Made by a program: the position numbers and the translations under genes
From: Pohlia nutans
Taxonomy: Eukaryota > Streptophyta > Bryopsida > Bryales > Mniaceae
Direction of reading: 5' to 3'
DNA: 64,000 bases
Assembly: GCA_022496805.1 (NCBI GenBank)
Contig: CM040104.1
Coordinates: 6,919,650 to 6,983,649 of the forward strand
Notes under the pieces: generated by a model
The model's input: only the letters and a program-made list of their open reading frames with translations
What the model was told of the DNA's origin: nothing
Database searches by the model: none
Shown: positions 13,017 to 25,276 of the stretch, piece by piece
Numbering within the stretch: position 1 is the first letter of the stretch
Layout: each line of letters opens with the position of its first letter

Positions 13017-14157
13017 CGGACAATGGTCTGATATGGGTACCCCGAAAAGCCCTTTGAACTCTAAAATCAACCCCCATGGCAACTTTGAATGAGTCCCTCT
13101 TTAAAACAAAATAAAAATTGAATCGACTGGATGTGGTTTTGATTTCCTACACTCATGCATTACACAAAAAAAAATTCACGTAAAAATTAAAGAAGTTTAA
13201 AGATTTTAAAAGAGTTTTTTAGTACAAAAATCAAGATTTGTCCTAGCTGCTAAAAAAAACCAAACCATTTGTTTCAAATATCCAATGACGTCATTTTGGT
13301 ACCAATTTTTGATATGAAGTACATTTAGATATGTGTTATTTGAAATGATTAATTTGAACGATAAAAAATATTATTTGTTTTGTACTACAATGCCTGCAAA
13401 TGCTAATTTTTGGCTATTTTTCTCACACAACAAAAAACATGAAAAATAATTTATTCAATTAAAAATAGGACTTGAATTAAAGTGTTTCCTGTCATCCAAG
13501 TGTGGGTATTTTTATAATTAAAAATAGTTTATTTTATGTAATTAAAGTAGACAAAATTTTCAAAATTTGGAAATTTGGAAATTTCAAAGATATATTTGTT
13601 TTTTGAATTTTGACGAATTTGTCCATTTCAATTGACTAAAATTATAAATAAAAAATTTATAAAAATATCCACACCTAGATGACAGGAAACACTTTAATTC
13701 AAGTCCAAATTTTTAATTGAATAAATTATTTTTCATGTTTTTTGTTGTGTGAGAAAAATAGCCAAAAATTAGCATTTGCAGGCATTGTAGTACAAAACAA
13801 ATAATATTTTTTATCGTTCAAATTAATCATTTCGAATAACACATATCTAAATGTACTTCATATCAAAAATTGGTACCAAAATGACGTCATTGGATATTTG
13901 AAACAAATGTTTTGGTTTTTTTTAGCAGCTAGGACAAATCTTGATTTTTGTACTAAAAAACTCTTTTAAAATCTTTAAACTTCTTTAATTTTTACGTGAA
14001 TTTTTTTTTGTGTAATGCATGAGTGTAGGAAATCAAAACCACATCCAGTCGATTCAATTTTTATTTTGTTTTAAAGAGGGACTTATTCAAAGTTGCCATG
14101 GGGGTTGATTTTAGAGTTCAAAAGGCTTTTCGGGGTATCCATATCAGACCATTGCCC
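13017..14157. mobile_element. Palindromic DNA element, 1.14 kb, TTA target duplication
   Basis: Two arms of about 500 bp are near-identical reverse complements (13017 to about 13520 and about 13655 to 14157), separated by a short AT-rich loop. The ends carry GACAATGGTCTGATATGG on the left and the complement of GGCAATGGTCTGATATGG on the right. A TTA lies directly outside both ends (13014-13016 and 14158-14160). A 3 bp TTA duplication is typical of PIF/Harbinger elements. There is no ORF of use, so it is a fold-back MITE. Confidence 0.75.
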
Positions 14158-14419
14158 TTACAAAAACTAAATTAGAGAATGTAGAAAATCAAGACACATG
14201 ATTTACAATGTCTTCACCAACTCTAACTGGGATATACAGTAGCAATGACTTATTAGTTGTGTCACTTGATGTGTTGCGCATATCCTTCAATGGAAATGAT
14301 GTGTTGGGTATATCTTTTTCAGGTTGAGCACATACTCATAGTCACTCCCAACTCTGGCCTCACCCAACTCCCCTATAAGCCTCTTTCTGCCAAGATCTAC
14401 CAATTTGGAACCCGGATTG

Positions 14420-15130
14420 GTTTATTCAAAGAAAATCCGAGTGACATCTTCCAACTCTACACTCTCTTTTGCCATCATGCATCTCCAAAGGGACTCTAAT
14501 CGAGAGAAATCCATGCTCCTATTCCTAAATACAATGATCCATGACAACGACGGATATAAGTGCTTGGATCTCAACATATGTAATAAAACACCAAGTAGAC
14601 TACTACCAAGTTGTTTCATCATCTTGTACTAGGAGTATGTTGCAGTCCTCTCAATAACATCGGTTTACGTCAAACAAACTCAGTTCTTTGCAAAACTCAG
14701 TTCTTTGCAAAACATGTTCTATACTTGACATACTCATCGATGCCTTCTTGCATCTGATGAGGAGTCACATTTTTATGACAAAACTAAAAATGCTCGTCAT
14801 CTCTATCTTTTAGGCAATAGCCGATTATATCGGTGTACGTGTGCACATCCACACCTCTAAGAATTTTTACAATGCACATGGTGACCTGCAGGGGTTGTAC
14901 TAGCCTCATCCTACCCCAAACTCTTCTTAATGAGTTTATTTATCACAAGAGTGCTAGTGCTGGAGTTGTGGCAAACCATTTGTAAATGCAATCTAAACAA
15001 CGAGCCGCGCCAATTGAATCATTAAATTGGGCATGAATTTCTATAATCAAACCTAGAGTCACATCTTAAAAACAACTCAATTCGACATCACTCCAAAAAA
15101 CTTTGTTCAAATCCAATTGTACTACCCAAA
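14420..15130 (-). pseudogene. Decayed ORF with a Rep-like YCLK motif
   Basis: Translating the minus strand gives protein-like segments broken by stops and frame changes. One contains VDVHTYTDIIGYCLKDRDDE followed by a stop and FCHKNVTPHQMQEG (about 14700-14860). Upstream a segment reads IIEIHAQFND and DCIYKWF (about 14990-15070). Downstream comes LLHMLRSKHLYPSLSWII and ESLWRCMMAKESVELEDVTR (about 14425-14600). The YCLK tetrapeptide resembles motif 3 (YxxK) of HUH-type replication initiators, but the histidine motif is not convincing. I do not assign a family; a relic of a Rep-encoding transposon is one possibility. Confidence 0.4.
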
Positions 15131-16044
15131 GATTGAAATGATCAAAATTGACCAAAGCTGATATATTGAATTGCTTAAGACACAACAATACACTTTTAAC
15201 ACAAATTTCTTTGTGGTGGGTGTCTAAAATCTCTTTATTTAGTATTGTACATTTAAGAATATAAACTTAAAGTGAACCCGGTTTTTTTAGAAAATACAAA
15301 TCAACAACATACGAAGTATTGGCTTCTTAGTGAGACATAATTTAGACCAAAGTAGTTTGAGAAAGGAAAAAAAAAAAACTTTGAAACTTCACCATCAAAA
15401 CTTTAGGTAATTAAAGACATATAGTTTAAAAATAATTAAAAATAATCTTGTAGAATAGATCTACATCTACAACAAATATTTTGGTTCATTCCATTTTCTT
15501 ATATGAATTCAATTTTCACAATTTTAGAAAAAAAATAAGAATTGTACATAAAATAGATGGATTCCTACAAACTTGCTCACTAAATATTGGGATTGGTGTG
15601 TTAAAATTCCATGTTAGATTTATTAGCAATCTAGGTTTTTTTTTTTTTTTTTTTGATTTAAAAAAAATAAAAATTAACATTATGTTCTTGGAGATGCTAA
15701 ATATATATACTATAAAATTATGTGAAGAAACATGAATTAGATGTATTTTATTACTTTGCTACAAAGCATAATGCACTTTGGATCTTCCAAATTATCCTCA
15801 AATTTTGTCCCATCCATTCAATCAATCCACACTTCCAACATTCTCTTCACTATTCTCTCCATCAATCCATCAATCCTATAGATCCACTCATACACATGAT
15901 TTCTTCGCACAAGGACAATCTTCCAACCAGCTCAAAAGAATGTTATGTAGCTTGTACATCCTAAGAATTAAATTAGAGACTTAATTTAATCCTTAAAGGT
16001 CAGAGTAACCCTCTCAGGGCTAGTGGGTTCCAAAATGATGTCAA
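15131..16044. other. AT-rich stretch with no gene
   Basis: A poly-T run lies at about 15638-15655, and ORFs at 15481-15984 have strongly AT-biased composition without motifs. The (TCAATCCA)-like direct repeats at 15815-15885 are low complexity. Confidence 0.4.
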
Positions 16045-16048
16045 TTAA

Positions 16049-16447
16049 CCCTGTAACGCCTGAACGACCAATTTTGGCAAAGTCCAACTTTCAGATGGCT
16101 GATTTGGACACTGAAAATGAATTTTTTTAATTTTTAATTTCTCCCCAAGTAGTACTAAGCAAGCTCTTCAAAATTGTATTGCTCCCAATAATAATAAAAT
16201 TTTATGAAGGATTGTAGAGGCAAAAGAAGCCCAAAATACCAATACCGCGCAATGACGTCATCTTCCAATCTTTCTGTCATCCTAATTTTGCTTGCATTCG
16301 ATGCCTTTCTAATCAAAGCATGAACGGAATCAACTTTTGCCTGAAAAGCTCAAATGTACCCCGAGATATTAGCTGCACAGGATTTCATCACGGTAATGGG
16401 TTCCACTGGAGTTTCAAGACACGGCCATAGACTCCGGCGATTAGGGG
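16049..16447. mobile_element. TTAA-flanked MITE, 399 bp
   Basis: The left end is TTAA|CCCTGTAACGCCTGA and the right end, complemented, is TTAA|CCCCTAATCGCCGGA. The terminal repeats are imperfect but clearly related, and TTAA flanks both sides (16045-16048 and 16448-16451). Non-coding. Confidence 0.6.
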
Positions 16448-16789
16448 TTAAACTTTGATCATGCATAATTCCACAAGGTTTTGCCCAATCACCTTAGTTT
16501 TTTGCAAAGTGTGTCAAATGAGTATTTCTTTGTTTTGTTTTTTTAAATGTCTAATTTTAGATTCACCCTGTCACCCAAATTGAGATAAAACCAAAAAATG
16601 ATCTCAAGAGCACTTTTTGATGACCAATTGGAAAAAACTTGCTAATATGATGAATTAAGGTACCAGTAATAAGTTATATATTTTTCTTCATTTTGGTGTA
16701 CACTATAATGTACAAAAAAAATCTCAAAAAAATGAAAGGAAAGTTGTGAAAATGATCCTCAAAAATGAGAAAAATTGCTAGTCCTTTAA

Positions 16790-17350
16790 CCCCTAAACGT
16801 CCTCACCCCTCTCCAAATTTGGTAGTTTTGCAAAGATGCATCATAAAATGGAACATAGAGGGATATATTGAACTTGATGTATGAATAAAAGTTGTACATT
16901 ATCAATTTTAGATTCTATCCATACGGTTGGATTTGCAATTGCTATCACCAATATTTTTGTATAAAGTTTGAAACTTGAAATTGAAAATTCTTTTGAAATT
17001 TGATTACAAATAAGATATTGACAATTTGTACATGAAATTTGTTGTGATTGGTTGAAATATAATACTCTAAGTGTAGTGATTTTTGGAGATTTTTGTTTGC
17101 TTAAATTTATGAGTTGATTTTTTCTAAGAGCACTTTTACATTGAAATCTTTGAAATTTTGGGTGAATCACTATAACATGAAATGAGGCATAAAAATTTCA
17201 CAAATCAACCCCTTTCTAATTGGGTCACACATGCATGAAGCTAACTTTCCATAAAATATATAGTAAAAAATCCACACTGCAAAAAGTCAATGATGAATGA
17301 GAAATTTGTGTTTGATTTTGTTCATCGTCTACATTCTGAACGGTTACGGG
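16790..17350. mobile_element. TTAA-flanked MITE, 561 bp
   Basis: The left end is TTAA|CCCCTAAACGTCC and the right end, complemented, is TTAA|CCCGTAACCGTTC. TTAA is present at 16786-16789 and 17351-17354. A 109-codon minus-strand ORF inside (16841-17170) shows no motif and is probably chance. Confidence 0.6.
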
Positions 17351-17361
17351 TTAAAGGTTAA

Positions 17362-17590
17362 TTCCTACAAAACAAGAAGCCTAAATTGGGCCTCCTGTTA
17401 TTTTTGGCAGTTTCGAGTGGATCCTTAGTAGACTTCTTTTTATTCAAATTTATTTGTTTTTTAACTGACACATGCAATATTCTTCACTGATTCTAATGAT
17501 ATAAAATTTGGTTCTATTTGAATTGTTCTATTCAGAATATGATCAACTGAATTTATCAATTTAAAACTATGAATCTTTGGTCCTTCAGGG
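17362..17590. mobile_element. Short TTAA-flanked MITE, about 229 bp
   Basis: It starts directly after TTAA at 17358-17361 and ends with TCCTTCAGGG before ATTAA (17591-17595). The interior (AACAAGAAGCCTAAATTGGG, then TTTATTTGTTTTTTAACTGA) is similar to the arms of the element at 21555-22365, so it seems to be a shortened member of that subfamily. It begins only 7 bp after the previous element's TTAA, giving back-to-back insertions. Confidence 0.5.
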
Positions 17591-17856
17591 ATTAATACTG
17601 GACACAGTTTTGACAGACACACAGTTTTGACAGACACACAGTTGTCTCAAAACTTCTACCCTGGCTTTACTCAAAAGTGGATTACAAAGGCTCTGGATTG
17701 CTCATCACCGGGCAACACTAAACCAATGCACTAAACACACTCGTATACTGTGGGTGTTCAATTGAAGTGGGTAAAAAATTAGTGTGACTCCCAACAATTA
17801 TATGTTCAATTATTGACAATTATATATCATGTTCAAGGATGTTGAAAGCAACATAA

Positions 17857-18067
17857 CATAATAGAGCAATGGGAGTCAACACCCTTTTGCAATGGGACCA
17901 CAGTATAGTTACAATTAGAAACTAAGCTTATGTGGCAATGACACAATAGTCCCAAAATTCATGGAGTACAAATGACATTCCTTCAGTACTTAAAAAAGTG
18001 GATTTAAGTGAAGATTCTCTTTCAATCCAGTTTTCAAAAGAGTGCTCTATTGCACTGCTCTATTATG
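17857..18067. mobile_element. 211 bp MITE, copy 1 of a twin pair
   Basis: It is bounded by CATAATAGAGCAATG on the left and CTCTATTATG on the right, an imperfect terminal inverted repeat. The interior (GGGAGTCAACACCCTTTTGC, TCCCAAAATTCATG, AAAAAGTGGATTTAAGTGAA) is shared with 18653-18863 in the same orientation, and both copies are exactly 211 bp long. Non-coding; superfamily unassigned. Confidence 0.7.
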
Positions 18068-18652
18068 CTATTAAAGTTGTTAACTATGTGCTAATTTCTT
18101 TCAGGTGGCTACTTGAGAAATCAAATGACTGAATTCCTTGAAAACCATCACTTTATTTTCTAGCAACAAAAGGACCTATATCCAACATTGATTCTAGTAT
18201 CATCTAAATATCACCCAAGTATATCCAACATTGATTCGAACCTCATCTTCATATAACACATGAATACTATAGAAAGGAAAAATAGGAAATTAGTTTTCTA
18301 GCTAACTTATTGCTTTCCAAAAACCATGATAACAACCTTGTTTCCAAGGTGGTCAACTACGCCGTACTAATTATTGTTTTTAAATGTATTATTGTGACCT
18401 CTCATAATTACCGTGGTCCATACCGTACTCAATCATCATGATCGGCAAAAAACAATTATAAGAAGAGAAGCCCAAATCTATAAGAAATAGGGAATCTTGA
18501 AAAATATTTAGAAAATTTGTTGAAAATGAATTTTTCAGAACAATTAATTACTCGGCATGAGATGCCGACCCTGACGGCCAAGTAAGGTACTATATAATTT
18601 ATTTATTGTAGTTAAAATATGATGTATACTTAAGTGTTCCTCAATACCATAG

Positions 18653-18863
18653 CATAATAGAGCAATGGGAGTCAACACCCTTTTGCAATGGGACCATAGT
18701 CTAGTTACAATTAAAAACTAAGTATACGTGGTAGTGACACCATAGTCCCAAAATTCATGAAATACAAATGGCATTCCCTCATTACTTAAAAAAGTGGATC
18801 TAAGTGAAGATTCTCTTTCAATGGGGTATTCAAAAGGGTGCTCCATTGCACGGCTCTCTTATG
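18653..18863. mobile_element. 211 bp MITE, copy 2 of a twin pair
   Basis: Same length, orientation and ends as the copy at 17857-18067, with scattered substitutions spread along it. The right end is degraded by one base (CTCTCTTATG against CTCTATTATG). Confidence 0.7.
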
Positions 18864-18876
18864 CTATTTACGTTAA

Positions 18877-19101
18877 CCCTTTAAGAGCTGATGGGGATAG
18901 TAAATATGTCGGCGTATATTTAACATTTGTTGTAAATAAAAAGTTCCAAATTGAGACCCCAATAGCTCGTTAAAATCATGTCGACGTGAATTTTAACTTC
19001 ACTTTTGATCTTAAACCCATAGGAGTTGTGGAACCATGCCAAATACAATAGAATATTGGTGTATAATAATGGTTGAAAAGGGCTCTTTGGACCTTTAAGG
19101 G
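18877..19101. mobile_element. Short TTAA-flanked MITE, 225 bp
   Basis: The left end is TTAA|CCCTTTAAGAGCTGA and the complemented right end is TTAA|CCCTTAAAGGTCCAA. TTAA lies at 18873-18876 and 19102-19105. It begins 13 bp after the second 211 bp MITE. Confidence 0.65.
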
Positions 19102-20421
19102 TTAAACAATCATAACTCGTGAGATTTTTTATACAATGCACAACATTCAAATATCCTGCCTACTACTACAGGTAGTCTTGCAAATGAGTACTAGTATACT
19201 GCTGTCCCTCTCATGTTGAGTATTCTGCTCATGGCACATGCAGGTCTTCTTCACAAGCGCACCGTATGTCAATCCCTTCTTTAGCACTGTATCACTGATG
19301 AGTGTCATGGAATTTATTTTTTTTGCTCACATGCAAGCCCTCATTACGAACCATCATGAATTCGAGCAATGGCTTAGGCAACGTGGGCTTTTGATCTCCA
19401 TCTACGTACACGGCCCGGATTGACATCCACTAACAGCACGCCGCTATGTGGTCAGTCAGGCATGCAAGCGAGCTCAAAGGTTGATTTCAATTAATGAATA
19501 CTGACTTCTTCTCATGAAACTTGAAAGATTATAAATGAGCGGCCTAGTCATGTCTCTGCCTTAGCATTTACCCTAAATTTACTTTTAAAGCTTGTTTATA
19601 CTCCTTGAAAACGAAACGTTTTTGTTATGTCTTGGTGGGGCAGGAACAATGAAATTAACCCTAAAGGACCAAGAAGCCCAAATTATACTAGGTGTGATCC
19701 CTCAAAAAATTTGTAAACATTTAATATATTTAACGTTTTTTTAGTTTGCAATACTTGAAGAAGAATTTTTTTAACATCCATGATGATTTAACAAATATAT
19801 AGGGTGTACCATAATGCCAAAGTCTCTAGTCAAGTAACTTCAAAGTTTATTGGTATTTTATGCATTTGGAGCAAGTTTTGGAATTGCAGGTTGTGTCCTA
19901 GTATAAAGTCCTTGGATCCAATTTAATTGAATGAATTTTTAATCTAAAAAATATAAAAATGATAATTTAATATTTCATAAAACATTATTTAGATTTGAAA
20001 TGTATCATATGAATATAGATATATTTAGATTTGAAATGTATCACTACAATATAAAAATAGTATATCCCTTTTGAATTGTTTGAGTTATCGTGATAAATAT
20101 AAAAGAAAATTTGTAGATTGTACATCACATGCATATATTTGTTTACTTTATCCCTTATGTGTCAGAGCATCCAATATATGAATGTTGAACAAATTTAAAT
20201 GCTTACCTTGCTCACATACACTTACATATTTCATCTATCCAATTTTTTTTTTTGAGGTTTGTGCTAGTTGGCTACAATTTGAACGGTATGGATCGTCATA
20301 TTAGACAAATGTCATTTTTTTAACCCATAAAATGCCTAAAGGTTTTGGGAAAAACCTAAATGTATTATAAAACGAGGCTTCTTTAACTTTATTGAGCTTC
20401 AACTCTTAAGAGCATATTTAA

Positions 20422-21227
20422 TCCCTAAGGGTCCCTAGCTTTTTTGGGCTTAAAATCATCATCTCTTTTGATGTGTTATGGTCTAAATGTAAGTGAGGTA
20501 TAGAAATCTCAACCATACAATCTTGTAACATACATGTTGTAGATCATGTGGATCAATTTTGGGGTCATTTGGCCTATAGATTGCAAGATCATAGTGTTTT
20601 AGTGCTAAAAAAGGATGCTGAAATTTTCCTAGCAACAAAGTTAGAGGTGAAATTCGTTTTCAAAATTACTCAAATGAAAAAACTTTGAACTATAAAGTAG
20701 TTCAAAATCATCATATACACACAATAGTACCAAAAAAGCCTCATGAAAAAATTTAATGTGCCCTGAAATGGCCTTGCAATGTCAAAAAGTAGCCCGAAAA
20801 GTGACCCATTTGAACAAAAAAGCAAAAAGTGTCCAAAATAGATATGTGCACTAAAATGACTCCCAAACATTCAGAACAACATGGATTGACATGAAAATTT
20901 TACCATGATAACTAGACTTCAAGGGGGATTCAATCCAACAAGTTTTATTGAAAAAGGACTTGGGATGAAGGAGATAAAAGCCCCCGAAGTTGCTGCCATA
21001 AAAATTCACAGAAACTGTCCAAAAAAAAGATACCTACTTTCAAATGATCACCAAAAATTCAATTCATCTCGAATTGATCTGAAATTTTTACCACACATTC
21101 CATACATGATGCGGGGAGTTTTTGAAAAATTTCATTATTTTTAACACTTTTTTCAAAAGTTACAGCTCTTCGAAGGTGAATGTACCCCCAAAAACGTTCA
21201 AAATATGGACGTCGGGACGGTTTGGGG
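20422..21227. mobile_element. TTAA-flanked MITE, 806 bp, close copy at 52514-53323
   Basis: TTAA at 20418-20421 and 21228-21231. The left end TCCCTAAGGGTCCCTAG has one change from the CCCC consensus, and the right end is GTCGGGACGGTTTGGGG. It aligns along its full length with the element inside the helentron at 52.5 kb and differs by scattered substitutions and small indels. Short ORFs in both copies are not conserved enough to be coding. Confidence 0.75.
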
Positions 21228-21554
21228 TTAAGACATCCTTATTAGAAGACGTTTGTATGGTTGAATTTGAATTAAAATGCCTAAAAAATTTCAACTACAT
21301 TCAAAAGATTTTTTTTTTGAAAATTCACTAAAATTACAATTTTAATACTCTCATCTTGTAAAAACATTATGATTTGTTGAATTCAGTCAATAGTGGTAAA
21401 GTTGGTCACATAAGCTCTTACTATTGGATTCAATAGAGTTTTCTTCAAATCTCTTCGTAATTAATCACAAGATAATTTTATAAATTGAAATATTGCACAT
21501 TATGCAAAAGATGATTCAATGTTGTACAATACGATATGAACTAGCATACTTTAA

Positions 21555-22365
21555 CCCTTAAATGACCAAGAAGCTTGAATTTGGTCTCATGCATTTATTT
21601 CACAATTTTGATTAGGTTCAATGTGGATTTCCATTTATTTTTTTCAATTTATTTGTTTTTTTACCAATAGATGCAATGTAATGTTTTTCATTGATTAATG
21701 TTATATCAAATTTGGAATTTAAAAATTACAATATAATCAATTAAATTTGTCACTTAGAAACCACAAATCCTTAGTGCTTTATGATGTAAGAGTATTGTCA
21801 ATTAAAGGGATATTTGTATAATACTTTTACAAATGTTTTCAAATGGGTTGTTATGAAAATGCTTTTCAATGTGAGGGATTCAAATCATTTTTACCTTTTT
21901 GGAAGGGTTGGTATGAGATTTGAAAAATAAATGAGAGGCTAGACCCCAAATAAAGGAGAATACCCTTTAACCTCTAAAAAATCAAGTATTCATGATTTTG
22001 AAATGAGAAATTCAATTGATCATATTGTAAAAAATATAGTTAAGGTGAAACCAATATTATATTGAAGGGTTGGTATGAAGAACTTTTCATCTTTCATCTT
22101 TAAAGGGTTGGTATGAGATAAGTTTTCAAGACCAAAGATTCATGGTTTTTAAATAACAAATTCAATTAATCATATTGTGAAAAATGTAATTAAGATGAGA
22201 CCAAATTTTATACCGACGGAATTAGTGAAGAACAATGTACGTGTTAGTAAAAAAAAGTCAAAAAAACAAAACAAAAAGAAGTTCACATAGGACCCACTAA
22301 ATCAAAAAAAAAAAAAAAAAAAAAAAAAACATGACTCCCAATTTGGGCTCCTTGGTTCTGTAGGG
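21555..22365. mobile_element. TTAA-flanked fold-back MITE, 811 bp
   Basis: The left end is TTAA|CCCTTAAATGACCAAGAAG and the complemented right end is TTAA|CCCTACAGAACCAAGGAG. TTAA lies at 21551-21554 and 22366-22369. Sequences just inside the two ends are inverted copies. A poly-A run of about 30 bases lies near 22302-22330. Confidence 0.65.
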
Positions 22366-22765
22366 TTAATTTTATTCATAATCTTTCAAGTTTCATGAGA
22401 ATAAGTCAATACTCATTAATTTGAAATCAACCTTTGAGCCCGCTTGGCAAACCGCCTGCTTGTATGCCCGACCGCCCCTATGGTAGCGCATGTTGGGCTG
22501 CGTCAGTTGGGCTTGCCTCGGTGTCAATTGATGTCGACCCAGCCCTTAGTTAGTCATGTGTGCTACCCAAAATATGGAAAAGACCAATTTTTTGCTGCTG
22601 GAATTGGTGTGCAAAGCGTCCACCTAGTGTTTTGGACGAAAGAATTTAGCGATTCAAAAAGATGAGTTCTACATCGTGAAAATTGAAATTTGCAACCACG
22701 AAATGTTGTTTTGCCACTCCGTGCATTTAGTATTCCATAGAGCATTTTTGTTGCCATTTAGATGT

Positions 22766-24105
22766 ATGGAGATTTTTAAGTAAGGGGCAATCCATACAAC
22801 CGACAACGAGCAGAAAATCGATGCTTTCATTGGCTCACGGTTTGGTCTTCACATAGGAGGTTCTTGCCTACGTAAATAATTATCCAGCTCTCTCATCTTG
22901 TCTGTCATGTGAATCAATGAATGTCACCTATATGGCATTCACTTTCTGAAAAAGGTATTGAAAATTCATGAGCATTTTCAGATCGTCGTTGTTGGTCGCG
23001 TAAACTGGGCCTAGGACTTTATTTTCAACAAGCGAGTCAATCCTTAGAGCCAACTTCTATGGGTTCGAGAAGTTGCTCATGGAAGTAGGCAAGAAGAGGG
23101 GAAAAGAGTGGTATTATAATTTGCCTCATACCTGATTATGAAGTGGTGCACACTTCTATGGACTGGAACATGAATTTTTTTTATTGGTTAGGTTGAAGTG
23201 AGATGAAGCATGAACAAAATTGTCTGGTTAGAATGAAGTTGCCATGAAATCGAGGGCTTAAGAACCCTCTACTGTAACTAGGTAGCAATTCCGGCACAAA
23301 TACAATTCTTAAAATGGCTTGCCAAAAATTTAGGAAATTTATTATTTTTCCCAGAAAAAAATTGCATGGGACTGAAGAAATTATCTTCAAGAATATCCGC
23401 TAGTTTTAGCAAAGTGCCAAAAAAATTCGTTGCTTTAATAATTACTCCCTTTGTCCCGCAAAAAGATCATGATATTGACTTAAATTTGTCCCAAAATAAA
23501 ACCATGATTTCCCAATTGTACTCATTCACCGCTGGCAATTAAGCTTTGCGCACGTTTGATAACTGCTTCAAGGCATTGTAGAACCTGACATTTTAATCTA
23601 TCGATTTGGATCATCCTGATCATGGATTATTGTCATGAATTTTGGTTATGTATACACTTTTTGGTAGTCAAAATACTCCATTTGTACTCACTTAATCCAT
23701 GGATTTGCATCATAGTCAACATACTTCCTTTGTAATCATGGAATTAAACTTAGTCCACGAGTTTCAATGAAAACAACACTTAATCCATGGATTTCAATGA
23801 AAATAAGGTCTTTTGCAGAACACAGGGAGTATTTGGTAGCCAAGTATCGGAACTGCTATCTAGTTAGGATATATTTCATGACAACTTCTCCTTCACTTTC
23901 TTTTCTTCTCAAAAGCTCACTTGAAATGTAGAACTTGGTTCCCCGATGTCTCTAAGAACTTGTCTTTCAGTGAAAAATTTCACCCATGAAAGTTGGACTT
24001 TAGATATGTGCATGGTAAGCCGCTGAATACGAGAGTGACACATACATGTTTGGTTACAATTTTCTTCACCTAATGCAAATGTGTTCTACTCTTTGAACTT
24101 TCATT
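22766..24105. other. Non-coding stretch with a dispersed repeat
   Basis: About 23045-23240 and 23880-24005 are inverted copies of the repeat in the NSE4 intron near 9.1-9.4 kb. 'TTAATCCATGGATT' recurs at about 23694, 23750 and 23790. No gene is recognised. Confidence 0.45.
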
Positions 24106-25276
24106 TTGTCAAAATCACACTATGACCCCAAAATTACTGAAATCACTGGTGGCCGGAAAATGCGGGCCCAGAAATTGCGGAGAGGGGGTCCACGTAGTCA
24201 GGCAATTTATCAAAAGGGGTACGTGGCAAGCGCTGTGCTTAATTGGGGATGGATGGATGAGACTTCGATGCTGATGGTGATAGACGAATGAAATACGGAC
24301 GATGGATGAATGATGACAACCTGATTTCGCAATGAGAGGGTAATCGTTCGCTTAGGGTTTTGTTGCTCTGAGCTCTTCCTACTGATCGTTCCTTTTGCGC
24401 TGGGTTGCTGCGCGATCGGATCGTGGCACACTTCCTCCGGCATCCTGCGTGCATCTCTATTCCGCGCGTTCTGTGCCGTAGTATTGTGGAGTCAGGGGGC
24501 GCTGTATGTGTTTTTGGAGTGGACGGAGTGAGAACATGCTTTTCGAGTAAATCTTGGCCGGACGAGGGATTCCAAGAATGTTCACGCCTTATCTCAGATG
24601 CAGAGTTCGTGGTCATAGTCTAGTTCTCTTCTAAAGGTTTAATTTCATGTGATGGAAATTGAGAAGGATATTGCTTGCATTTGTTACCCTGAAGCCATCT
24701 GTTATGGCCGTTAAAGTGGTTGAGCTCTAAAATGCTTGGTTAAGCGCGCATTACCTGGCTGGTGAGAGATTTTTTTCGTGTTTAACTTAGAGTGTTATGG
24801 CCATTGCAGTGGTGTGGTGCTTGAGATGAGCTTCGAAGTGCAGAGGTTTAGATCATCGACAGAGCTGAAGCATGTATGGTTGAATATTCTTTCGTAGCAT
24901 GGATCGGCAGTTCGCATGCTCTCTGGTGTGAAATTAGTTTCGCGTTTGAAGTATATGAGTGTTATGGCAGTTGCTGTGGTTTGCTGCATGAGATGAGCAA
25001 CGAAGTGCGAGGTGAAGATTGACAGAGTGGAAGCGATTTCCCGAAACGATTTCTGCACTCTCGATTGAATGAGTTTCATGCCTTGGCCCTTGTGACAATG
25101 AGGCTGGTTTTGAGAACAAGGGGCACTTGCTCAAAGGCGGTAGCGAGGGCGAAGGAGGAGCGGGTACTCGGGGCGTTGCTGTTGCAGGAACGCCTCTCTC
25201 CGGCGGAATGTTTTTTTAAGGAAGCTTTCGTTTTAGTTTGCACGCTCTTGGGGCTTTAACAAGGTCGAATCTGGCG
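24106..25276. other. Less AT-rich block upstream of a DUF506-like exon
   Basis: Composition changes near 24130 and resembles the gene islands. Overlapping short ORFs on both strands have no recognised domain. It probably contains the promoter and 5' UTR of the following ORF. Confidence 0.35.

Larger units (their letters stand above)
19405..22550. repeat. Long imperfect inverted repeat enclosing TTAA elements
   Basis: The arm at about 19405-19545 (containing GCTCAAAGGTTGATTTCAAT and TCATGAAACTTGAAAGATTA) is the reverse complement of about 22372-22550, with one indel of about 14 bp. Between the arms lie the TTAA elements at 20422-21227 and 21555-22365 and a further left-type end at 19659 (TTAA|CCCTAAAGGACCAAGAAG). 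This may be one larger DNA transposon that collected insertions. No transposase is visible. Confidence 0.55.

Noticed and set aside
19659..22365. A single 2.7 kb TTAA element from the left-type end at 19659 to the right end at 22365
   Set aside because: The ends match well, but 21555 offers a closer partner for 22365 with similar subterminal sequence, so the 811 bp element is the simpler reading and 19659 is left as an orphan end.
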